From Cyanoderma ruficeps (lineage: Eukaryota; Chordata; Aves; Passeriformes; Timaliidae): 64,000 nt of DNA. Positions 14,001 through 23,488 of this stretch are shown in pieces. The DNA lies in assembly GCA_008694505.1 (NCBI GenBank), contig VZDJ01007753.1:17395003-17459002 (forward strand). Reading direction: 5' to 3'. The position numbers and the translations under genes were made by a program. Below the pieces are notes generated by a model, which was given only the letters and a program-made list of their open reading frames with translations, did no database searches and was not told the origin of the DNA. Each line of letters opens with the position of its first letter. Position 1 is the first letter of the stretch.

Positions 14001-16799
14001 CATTTTTATTGGTAAATAACATTGTGGGTAAGTAAAATACACAGTCTTTGTAAATCCACCTAGAAAATCTGGAAGACTCTGTTTGCTGAAAATAATGAAA
14101 AGAGATTTGTGTAAGAAGATTTGCTTCACTTTCTCTTACCTGGAAGCCCTAAATGGACAAAGAGCAATACAACTAATCCAAAGAAGAGGGACTCCATTCC
14201 CTCAGTATCCAGGTTCTTGCTAAAACATAGCAGAGGCATCCTTTTCACTTCTGCCTTGGCAATCTCATATCTGAACAAGTCAGAGCACTGACTGAGTGAG
14301 GAAATTAGCATGGTCTCATACTTTCCTGTGTTAAAGAGAAGACTGTAGAGGGGATTTTAGATTTATCTTTAGCATCGATAAATTGTTAAGATCTCTCCAC
14401 ATCATCTTTTAGTTCATCAGGAGATCAGTTGTTTATATCTATCGATGTTTATTCTTTTCCATCCTTTAGTCAAGAACAGCATTCTGCCTGCACTCCATCT
14501 GAACTTGTAAAGTTTTCCTGAACATGGTAGAGCCTCAACTTCTGCCATGTCAGGTAGCCAAATATTATGAAAACTCATGGCACTAAGTGGCAGAAATGTG
14601 TGAATTCCCATAGAATTCAGGTTTTCTCTAGCTGGTCTTTACCTGCTGGTCTGAAAAAGCTGCGCAAGTAGTACTTACTTCGAGTACATCACAACATTCT
14701 TGACTTTTTTCTTCTGTGATATTGCAGAAGTTTCTTTTGGACTTTTTTTTCCTCCTGTTTGAAATACATTTTATGATGATTAATTACATAAGCTGTGATA
14801 GGAACTGCTGCACAGTGGGAATGAGGAACCTGAAGTGTGGAGGAAGGCACAAAATATGTTTAAAAAACCCCTTAAATCCAGAAAGATGCATTATGTGCCT
14901 TTCATAGCCCTGATCATATTTTTTGTATGCTATATCACTCTCTCACCAGTATTTATCTGTCTTATTTAACTATGCATTTTTCACAGCAGAAAATATATCA
15001 TCTTGTGGTTTTGAATAAGCATTTACCATATGGAAGAAACTGCAAACATCTCCATGAACCATGTTTCTTTTCTGTACTTGGATGATTTATAGTACCCACC
15101 AACACAGTTCAAGTATTGAAACGCATGTCTCTGTGATTCTGTATCTATCTATCTATATATGTTCACTTTATGTGCACAGATATTTTTACATATAAAACCT
15201 TTTCTGTAACAATTACAAAAAATGTGCAGGGTGTTGATGATTTATCTGAATCAGATGATCCCACTTCTCCCTCTTTGGCTAATTTATGTAGCTAAACATC
15301 ACACTGCATGTTCTGGTTTTGGCAGGGAAGCTTAACATTTGACATGCTTTTGGTGAATATTCAGTTACTTCATTTTGTTTCTTTTTATTTTTTTCCTATT
15401 AACATCAGTGAAATTTGAGCAGTCAAATATTTCTACATTTTGCATAAGAAAAGTCCTTAAACTCACCTTCAAATGCAAGTGACAATTAACATTTCTTTAT
15501 TATATTGATAATAATTTTCAATTATCATCCCAGCTTGTCTACTGCTGAGAAAGTACTGCACAGGGAAGAGATCTGACTGAGTCTGGGTCAGCTGTACAGC
15601 ATTCACTAAAATGAGTGGGTGGCAGAAGGGCTCAAAAAACAGATATTAGCCTTGGAAACCTGATTTTTCTAGGCTCACAGTAGGGAGAGTGGAAAAAGAC
15701 ACTGGGAGATTCAAAGCTGGAGCATAAACTCAGATGCTCATAGCTGTGACAAGAAGAGTCTTTCTTTCTCTCTGCTGGGCACAAGAAGACCATAAGAGGG
15801 TTTGTCTCGCTAGAGTGCTGTCATCCTTTCCTAGATTTGTGAATCTCCCTTCCCTACAAAGCCAGGAATCCAGATGGCAGTTTTGCAGATCTCACCAGTG
15901 TGAAATATGAGATGGATCCCAGGGTCCAGTTCTGGTCTCATCTTCCCCCTCTCCAGCCAGAACAACTCCACCAGCAGATCTCTGCTTGAAATGCAGTCCT
16001 TACTTCAATGCTCAGCCTGTTAAGCTATGACAGTAGAGAAACTGATACAGCCCAATTCAATTAAAACGTGTTTCAAACTGGCCTGCTCTGTTAAACTAGA
16101 ATGTGAGAACAGAACACTTGCAAAATGCATAATTCAAAATCAGGCATAGGGCTTATTTTAAAAAAACATGAGTTTAATTATTTTTTTCCTTAATTATCCA
16201 AGAAACGGCTTTAAATTGGCATTGCCATTAACAATTCCACAAAGCTTTAAAAGATGTAATACACATCATGTCACGATCTCAAAGCACCCTAGAAACAATA
16301 ATGAAACAGTGAATCTTCAAATCTTCTTTCAAGTAAGTACCTGTGGCAGGCATGGTTGAGGATCTTCCATCTTCAACGGCTTGGGACATGATGTTTCACT
16401 GTATGGATCAGCAAAACTCTGGAATCTTACTTTCTTTTTTCTTTTATTTTTAATATTTCAGCAAAATCAGTTTAACCAGCTTCAAGGAGATTTGATTAAA
16501 AAAGGCTTTTGCCCATGTTAAATATATTTTTATAACTGAATATGCCCATGTTTTGAAGCTATTGTTAAAAATGATGGGCCTTGGTGACAAAGATATGCTA
16601 TTCTGTGAAAATCTGCCCAAATTTTGACAAGATACAAATTCTGAAATTTTTAACTTGTTCCTGCTTACATTCTTAGAGACTGAAAGCTAAATTCCTCAGA
16701 AGCTGATTGTAGTGATGAACATTCAGAATAGTATAGTTAATTTTAACTAAATGTGTAAATTATTCAGTAGAAGGTGGGGGTCTGCTTCTTATAAATTTG
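14001..16799. other. AT-rich non-coding stretch
   Basis: No gene is seen. Around 15078-15160 a segment ending in a CTGTGATTCTGTATCTATCT-type tail faintly recalls the 3' end of an avian CR1 element, but the similarity is too weak to call. Confidence 0.5.
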
Positions 16800-17720
16800 T
16801 AGCCTAGGAGGGGGCTAAAAATCACTGAGTCTATCTCACTGCTCAGGGTAGGCTCAACTGTCCCTAAATTTACAAGTTATTACAGACATTCAATGCTGGA
16901 GATACCATATTTATTCTACTATTTAGTGAAATATTATCTGTACAAATTTTCATCCTAATATTGAAGATTAATCTCATGTTAAAACAGGAGCCCTTTATTT
17001 CTTGTCCTCCATTATAAATGTAGAAAACAGATTACCACTGTTCTCTTTGGAGCAGAATTTCATATTTTTAAGTCTTTTACCCATTTTTCCGTGTCAGATT
17101 TGACACTACAACTTTTATTTCCTTACAGCTTGTTTTTTCAATGCCTGACTATTCCGATTGCCCTCCTCTGGATCACCTCCAGCTGCTTCATATTTTTATT
17201 GTGTCCACAAGTGTACGTACCACTTTTGCTGATGCCTCACGCGTGCTGAACAGAGCTCTCTGCACCTGCAAAGACAGCCCAGGGCAGCATCCTCCTGTTT
17301 TGCACCAGCCCAGCATTATTTCATTCTGTTCAATTTGTGTTCTAGGTAGCCTGCTAAATATTTTCCCACAAAATTGCTTTGAGAAGGGTTCCTTGCTGTC
17401 CTGGGTTTCTGCAATTTCTTTTTCCTGTCTAAATGTAGCTCTTATTCATCCTGAATCCTACCCATACTTTTCAGATCATACCTGCAATTTATCAAGACCA
17501 CTCTATTTTAATCATCTCCTCTACAATACTTGCCATCTCTTGCTGCTTGAAATTATCTGCAAATTTAATAATGATTCTTTTTGTGTCATCATCTAATTCT
17601 TTAATGAGTACTATGAGATTTACAGCAATCCTCTGTGGAGCCTCATGGAACTCATCCTCACATTTTGACAATGATCTGTAACTGCTGCTCGACCATGATC
17701 TGCTAATGCAACTCAGCACA
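16800..17720 (-). mobile_element. ancient CR1-type LINE fragment, antisense
   Basis: Read on the + strand, the segment follows the reverse complement of the 3' half of amniote CR1 elements. In order I recognise the degraded phrases around TTTAGTGAAAT and CATCCTAATATTGA (16922-16965), TTTATTTCTTGTCCTCC (from 16994), the TTGCCCTCCTCTGGATC block (17158-17175), and the block ATTATCTGCAAATTTAATAATG to CCTCTGTGGAGCC (17550-17642). The element therefore lies on the minus strand and covers roughly 0.9 kb of reverse transcriptase C-terminus plus 3' region. It is riddled with substitutions and stops. The 151-codon + strand frame at 17141 and the 75-codon minus frame at 17492 are by-products of it. Orientation and family are from memory of the consensus. 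Confidence 0.78.
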
Positions 17721-17785
17721 TATTTTCAGTACAAATATTTACAAGTTCACAATTTACCTTCTGCAAAATAGTTGTTTAAAACTCA

Positions 17786-17818
17786 GTCTTTTTTTTCCCC
17801 CCCCCAGATTTTTTTTTA
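17786..17818. repeat. pyrimidine tract T(n)C(n)
   Basis: A run of T, then about ten C, then AGA and another T run. It is simple sequence. Confidence 0.7.
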
Positions 17819-17943
17819 ATTAAAATATTAACAGAACTCCGGCTTTGAAGGAGATTGAGCAGAGGTAAAGAGATTTCATGTTTCATTCAAATACAAAATT
17901 GTGGGAAATATCCTGAGGTGCACTTTCATTAGTATTCACAGAA

Positions 17944-18034
17944 AACTAATAACTCTCTATCTAACAATACTAACAACTCAGTACCTAACAGTATCAGTGT
18001 ACTAATAACTCAGTATCTAAATTTGTTAGATACT
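17944..18034. repeat. minisatellite-like triplication ending in a hairpin
   Basis: Three diverged copies of a unit resembling ACTAATAACTCAGTATCTAA occur at about 17944, 17969 and 18001. The last copy runs into a perfect 9-bp inverted repeat (AGTATCTAA / TTAGATACT with a 5-nt loop). Confidence 0.6.
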
Positions 18035-19276
18035 GCCTGTCTCTGTCTTTCATTGTCCTCCCTCCCAAAAGCCTTCTTCAGATTTAGCTCAGCAGCTGAT
18101 GGCAATTATCATATGGAAAAGTGTAAGTATTGAAAGACGGAGAAAGAAACTCCTTAGTATTCCATTGAGCCATCTCACTTTGAGTAAAATATCTGTATTT
18201 GCAGTGACTTAGAGATCTTATGCTAAGTCTTGCTCCTTTAAGTCACATATCCAAATGAATAATACACTTCATGACAGGTAGGAGATATTTAGAAAAGGCT
18301 CACAGATCAGTTCCTTTACCAACACAAGCTAAAAATCCAGCTCTATTCACCCTGTTATAATCAGCTGGTCCTCCTCACCCTTTCAGAATATAAAAGAAAA
18401 TATCTCTCCTCCTAGATACTCAACTATTCAGTTTTTTGCATGATTGGGAAAACCCAGAAGTATTTCTATTTTCCCTACCTCTTGAGCAGGCTAAGTCTTT
18501 ATTGCTTCTGCATGTCTGATACATTGACTTTGCAAACTGCATAGTTCAAGTACAGTACCACAAATCGTAAGTCTAGCAACTACATTTGGAGACATTGCCT
18601 AGCTGGGAGGTCACTTGTCACCTTGAAATGACAGCCAAGCTTCTGTTCTTTATTAGATCCCATGCCTTTTTTTTTTTTTTTTTTTGTAATCCTGAAAGCT
18701 CTCAATGACAACACATCTGAAGGCAGATCCAATGGAAAACAAAGGTAACAAATGAAGATGACTGCAGCTGGAACAGGGAGCCAAGACTGCATTTGAAACA
18801 GGCTACTAGGTTTTAGCTCATTTAGATGCAACTCAAATGTCTACTTCTGCCTTCAATCTACATATTTATCTTCTTCCTACTCCCTCTAGCCTCCATGCTT
18901 AAACCCATGCCCACATGTTTTAAGTCATGTTTTTGAAATTATTTTCAGCAGTTCTCAGCAGTTTTAATCTACAGTTTAAAAGCTATGTTCCATGATGAAA
19001 CCTAGCCTTGGGTCTATGCTGTCTTCCCTGGCAGTGCATCTTTTGAAAACAGAGGCACTTGTTTGGTCTTTACTAGACCAGTGTGTATGTTAATCTTCCA
19101 GTCAATTTCACAGGAATTTACATTATCAGAAATTAATTTCAAACAAAGGAAAAATTACTCATTCTCCAGCTCAATCCTGAAGGACTGTGTTATATGATGG
19201 GGATGGTGCATGGACCCAGCTAGTAGGACTTCTCTCCTACACAAAGTGATTGATTCACCTCATGACTTTATGGACA
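18035..19276. other. non-coding stretch with a poly-T tract
   Basis: No gene is seen. A run of about 19 T lies at 18667-18685. It could be the poly(A) tail of a minus-strand retroposed copy, but no parent transcript is recognisable beside it. Confidence 0.5.
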
Positions 19277-19309
19277 TAAAGTTAGGTCCTCCTCTAAGAC
19301 CTAACTTTA
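19277..19309. repeat. perfect hairpin, 12-bp stem and 9-nt loop
   Basis: TAAAGTTAGGTC at 19277-19288 pairs exactly with GACCTAACTTTA at 19298-19309. The stem is shorter than a microRNA hairpin. It lies about 500 bp before the solo LTR. Confidence 0.75.
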
Positions 19310-19794
19310 ATTTCCCAGACTTCCTCTATAGTCACCCGGGGACAAGTAACTCATCTATTTTAGATCCAGATTTGATGACAGGATATGTTGCCCTCTGCAG
19401 CTGACATCACCTCTTCCTTCTTTTGATGAGAGTCTGGACCACCAGCTCAGACCAGCTATTAAAGGGTGGGAGCTGGGAGAGAAGAAACTCTGATGATGGA
19501 ACAAGAAACTCAGAGACTTGTGTCTGCAAAGCATTCTGAACTCTCATTGAAGTTTTGCACAAACCATCAACCCTTCAGGATTGTTTCCTAAACCTGAGGA
19601 GATACCAAGCATAGAAAGACTGGGATGAACCATGCACACCTAGTTCTTTGGGGACTGAACCTTCTTTTTTGACATTTAATGACCTGTCCTGTTATGTACT
19701 TTTAAAAGAAAATTGTAAAAATTATAAAGGAAATGCAAAAATATCCCAATATTGCAACATGTCTATAGATGTCATATAGGAGATCTCCAGAAAT

Positions 19795-19799
19795 CCAAG
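19795..19799. repeat. left copy of LTR target-site duplication
   Basis: CCAAG immediately precedes the LTR and is repeated directly after it. Confidence 0.85.
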
Positions 19800-20100
19800 T
19801 GTCGTGGGTTGACGGTGCCCTCTATCCCAATCGTGCAGCTTTGTCCTTTCTGTTTGTTATGTCTACCAGCTGCGCTCTCCTCCACAGCGACTGCCTGAGT
19901 ACCATCTGGGGCTGTTTTCTTTTCCCTTGTGTTGGGGAGTGTTTTTTTTCTTTTGTTTATTGGTCAATAAACAGGTTTTTTCCACTTTTCCTCCGAGGAA
20001 TTCCTTCCCAAACCCAGGGTTGGGGGGAGGGTGGTGGAGGTTTGTTTTCTAGGGGGCTCCCTTTTGGAGGTTCTCCCCTAGTTTGTCCTAAACCAGGACA
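19800..20100. mobile_element. solo LTR of an endogenous retrovirus, ERVL-like (301 bp)
   Basis: The element begins TGTCGTGGGTT and ends AACCAGGACA, so it has the canonical TG...CA ends inside an imperfect terminal inverted repeat (TGTCgTGGgTT against TGTCcTGGtTT). It is flanked by a perfect 5-bp target-site duplication, CCAAG, at 19795-19799 and 20101-20105. Five-base duplications are characteristic of ERVL (class III) insertions, and similar TGTCCTGGTTT ends are common in songbird LTRs. AATAAA is present on the + strand at 19966-19971 and on the minus strand at 19956-19961, so transcriptional orientation is not settled. No internal retroviral genes adjoin it: it is a recombined single LTR. 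The 114-codon open frame across it is not a gene. Confidence 0.88.
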
Positions 20101-20105
20101 CCAAG
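20101..20105. repeat. right copy of LTR target-site duplication
   Basis: CCAAG immediately follows the LTR and matches the left copy exactly. Confidence 0.85.
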
Positions 20106-21410
20106 ATTTCTAGTTTTGCACTCACCACTAAAATAAGGTCACGGGGCCAGCAGTTTAATCCATGACATATACAACAACACGAAGTACTATACTAGAAAAA
20201 ATTAGGACCAGCTTCAGAGATACTTTTTGCACACAGCATTGGCTGCAGGCTTAGTCTGCCAGTAACATTAAACTATTTTTCTCTCTGACTGGCCCTGGAG
20301 ATAACAGTTTTCAGTGTCTGTACACTGCATTGCTAGTTACAATCACTGGACTTTAGAAGGAGCTTCCAAAAATGTAAAACTGATAACCACAAAAAANAAG
20401 ATAAGGAGATAAAAACACAACTGAGAGAGACAAATAAAATTTCAGTTTCCATCTTCCTGACCCATTCACTTGCTGCCTTAGGCCATCAGTTCATGGTTAA
20501 AATGTAATTCACTGTAGGGATATATCTACCTAGTGTTCACCTCCTTGTCCTAAAGTTTTTTTCACCACTATAGTGTCTAAAGCCTGTAAAAGACCAACAT
20601 TTAAAAATATTCCCAGGCAGATCTTGAAGTTTTAGCTATTGCAGTTTAAGAAGAAAATTTTGGCAATATTTTAGCAGCCTGCTTTATCAGTGAGTTTCAA
20701 ATAGTTGGAAATGATCTGGTTTTAATATAGCATCTAGACACATCTCAAGACTGAAAGCATTTTTTGTAAAAGCCAGATTAAGGTTTTAAACAGCCTTAGG
20801 CAGGGAAAAATACCATGGGGGGATACAGAGGCCACAGGAACATTCTGTAGTCTTAAACCACCTATTATCTAGCCCACAATTTTACACAGAGAACACTTCT
20901 ACAGCAACTGCTGAAAAATATCCAGAGCTAGTGAGAAAGAATGGAGAGTAAAATACTCTTTTGAGAAGTGTTAGGCCGTCTGGTTGTTGCAATTCATGCA
21001 AATATCTCTTCTTCCTTCAGTGCTTCTGCCTTAGTTTTAACAGGTACTACAGATTCTGGAAATATGGCTGTATGTAGGCTATCACCATCTTCTGTTTTGC
21101 ACAATTGCAATTGTAAGAAGAAAATTGCAATGTCCCTTTTGTAAGAAATTAGCATCCCTACTTAAACCTCTGCTTTCATAGATCTGGGACATTGCATGTA
21201 GGATGCTGTTTATTGAAATTAAAACTCTCCAGAAAAAAAGACCACAGATACTTTTGTGTTCCATCAAGATTCCTATTCTCATTCTGTATTTTTTTTGGGA
21301 AGTAAAAACAATGCTGTTCACCATAATTCTTTCCTGTCTTTTATTTTTCAAAACCAGGTAGCTCTTAATTAAGTGTCTTAACAGAAGCTCAGTCTGGATG
21401 ACACCTTTCT
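20106..21410. other. non-coding stretch with one undetermined base
   Basis: No gene is recognised. The only ambiguous base of the window, an N inside an A-run, is at 20397. It may be a low-confidence homopolymer call. Confidence 0.6.
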
Positions 21411-21460
21411 TTCATTCATTCATTGATCCATTCATTCATTGATCCATTCATTCATCATTC
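21411..21460. repeat. ATTC tetranucleotide microsatellite, interrupted
   Basis: CATT/ATTC units are interrupted twice by GATC, giving a higher-order pattern of blocks CATTCATTCATTGATC. Confidence 0.85.
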
Positions 21461-21604
21461 TCTAGTGCCATGATACACCTGATCTCCTCAGATGTTACCC
21501 TGTTCATGTGCCCTCTCACCCCCACTCCCGATCACCAAGGGTTGGCTCTGACCCTCCATATCTGGATAAAAACATGGACTCCCATTCCTGACACCCCTAT
21601 ACAT

Positions 21605-21712
21605 CATGTCAGCAGTGGGCAGGTATGGGCTGTTATTCTACTCTACGTCCTGCTCTTAGGGTTCTGCTGGTGCCTCAAGAAATGCAGTTGCCAGGATGTC
21701 AGCAGCAGTTAG
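21605..21712 (+). pseudogene. possible degraded ITPRIPL1-like membrane segment
   Basis: The last third of an 80-codon frame reads as a hydrophobic segment VWAVILLYVLLLGFCW followed by a basic CLKK stop-transfer motif and a serine-rich tail, ending at a TAG at 21710-21712. This arrangement resembles the transmembrane segment of avian ITPRIPL1-family proteins (a QFWA-V-LLLLGLCWWL-like core, then Arg/Lys, then a Ser/Glu stretch). The intact family member starts 1.8 kb downstream on the same strand. No leader, coiled coil or Mab-21 domain is recoverable around it. A chance hydrophobic frame is the main alternative. Confidence 0.3.
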
Positions 21713-23040
21713 AAGAAGTGCACCAGCAGTGACATTGTAATCTGGGATTGGGGAATTCAGGGGACCTGAGAGACAGACTGGGTGCAGGAAATGCAAAATA
21801 GTTAAAACTGGGCCACACCAGCCCCCACAACCCATCTTAGAACCAGTGCCACCAGGAAAACACCTCAGGAGTTAGCACTTGGAGATTCTTTAATGAGAGA
21901 TGCCACAGCACCTGTTTGCCATTCAGGCAATTTCTCCAAGTTAGATTGCTGCCAAACAGGAGCTCAAAACCATGACAGCACTGAGAGGATATGAAGCTTG
22001 CTGAATCCTCAAGTTTATCATCCACTCCTATTCGGCAATGAAGGGTCTAAAGATACCTTGATAAGGCAACCTAGAAACATCAGAGACCATAAGAGCAATG
22101 TAGACATGATAAGTACAGGTCATGGTGTCCCCTAACCTCCAAGTCAATGGGGTTACTTGGCCAGGAAGTAGGAAATGAACTGAACAGAAAATGCCTGGTT
22201 ACTTAGGTAGTACTCAAGGATTTCGTTCCAGTAGTTACAAATACACAATGCAGCAGAACTTGGATGTGGATGTCATTCACCTGACCTCATATTTCAGGCG
22301 AAAAAGGTGGGTTGTGGGACTCAGCAAGGAAAGGGAAATCTTTGTACATCAGAGTCCTCTCAGTGGTGTCTCTGGTGCAGCAGCCACTGAGGATCATGGG
22401 GGCTCCAAAGATGATTTTTGCCGTCTTCCCCTTGCACTCTCAGGCCATGCTGGCCATTTCACATGGGCTCTGAAACTCCCTGGTAGCTCTGGCTGGGCAG
22501 GGACTGAGGCAGAGGCAGCGCTGCTGTGCCTCCTTGTGTTCACTGGGGAGACAGTGGAGATCCTGCTCACCCCAGGCACTCTTCAGGGCTTTGGCACCGC
22601 AGAAATGAACTTGTTGGACATGTAGAATGCTGTGTTCTGTCAGCAGTGGGAGTTGCCCACTGAAAATCACCCCCCACACATGCTCATCACCCCTGACAAA
22701 TGTCTCCAGGGAATGAAGGTGGTCTCACAGGGGCACAGCAGGAAACCGAGGCCCTGCCATGGAGAAGCCCCAAGTCCCCACCAGGATATTCACCACTACA
22801 CACCCAGGGGTGTCACTTAGGTCCCAAGAGCATCCCCACAAGCACACAGGTCAGCACCAAGGCAACTCGTTCCATCTCACAGCAGGAGATTTCCAGTAAC
22901 AAAGCATTATGGGTCATGTCACACAAGTTCAGACTGAAAAGGCTTCAGGGGGCTTCTGCCTGTTTTGTCAAGGGAACCCCCAGGGCTCCATTATGACCCG
23001 TGGGTCTGCTCTTGGCACATGTCAGGTCCTTGGTGGCTCG
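21713..23040. other. upstream flank of the ITPRIP-like gene, no supported coding
   Basis: Composition becomes gradually more GC-rich toward the gene. The 144-codon frame at 22191-22625 and overlapping minus-strand frames have no recognisable domain and are probably fortuitous. Confidence 0.5.
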
Positions 23041-23099
23041 GGACCATTATGACTCCCAGAGCTGAGGTAGGCATGGAGGGCCGGGCTGGCCTGGCCGGG

Positions 23100-23170
23100 A
23101 TGCACTGTGGCACCTGTGACATCACAGCGCCACTGTCACAGTGGGGGCAGCTATCAACAGGAGCAGCAGG
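23100..23170 (+). promoter_or_regulatory. putative promoter and 5' non-coding exon of the ITPRIP-like gene
   Basis: A CRE-like TGACATCA lies at 23117-23124. It is followed by CAGCAG|GTAACG, a plausible splice donor with exon end at 23169. A matching acceptor, a pyrimidine-rich tract ending CCCCCATCAG, ends at 23442, 46 bp before the start codon. Such a split 5' UTR would be consistent with an intronless coding region. It is inferred from consensus only. Confidence 0.3.
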
Positions 23171-23488
23171 TAACGCTGGCCCAGTACAGCCTTGGCAAGC
23201 AGTGAGTGTGCAGACAGGAGGCTGTGCTGAACGCTGAACCTGGGCCATGGCACAAACGCGAGTGCCTGGGGAGCCGCTTCTCACCGGGCACCCAGAGGCC
23301 AGGCCCTCGGGGAGTGCCTTTGGCAGGGCACAGTGCCGCTGCTGCTGGGGCAGCGGCACAGGCCTCGCAGCCTGCCGGCTGCCTGGTCACCTCTTTCCTG
23401 CCTTCCTGTACCTGGGGCTCCTGTGCCCACTTCCCCCATCAGTACCTCCCTCCCATCCCCACTCAACCCCTGCTCACCTCCTTCGGCC

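Noticed and set aside
15078..15160. Possible CR1 3' tail ending in a CTGTGATTCTGTATCTATCT-like motif
   Set aside because: Only the tail-like motif and a few preceding bases match, which is not enough to separate it from chance simple sequence.
17141..17596. 151-codon + strand frame
   Set aside because: It is the antisense of an old CR1 element, not a gene.
18667..18685. 19-base T run as the tail of a processed pseudogene
   Set aside because: No recognisable parent coding sequence adjoins it and no target-site duplication was found.
19769..20113. 114-codon + strand frame
   Set aside because: It spans the solo LTR and its flanks. LTRs of this kind are non-coding.
21985..22060. Peptide HPLLFGNEG resembling the HHF-GN motif of the Mab-21 C-terminus
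   Set aside because: The match is under ten residues, flanked by stops, and far too close behind the membrane-like fragment to be a remnant of the same gene without a large deletion.
22191..22625. 144-codon + strand frame upstream of the ITPRIP-like gene
   Set aside because: No similarity to the ITPRIP family or other domains was found. Composition follows the local GC rise.
23333..23488. 52-codon in-frame N-terminal extension of the ITPRIP-like frame
   Set aside because: It is Pro/Ser-rich low-complexity sequence without family similarity. The ATG at 23489 opens the expected hydrophobic leader in a good context, and a plausible splice acceptor lies between the two starts.
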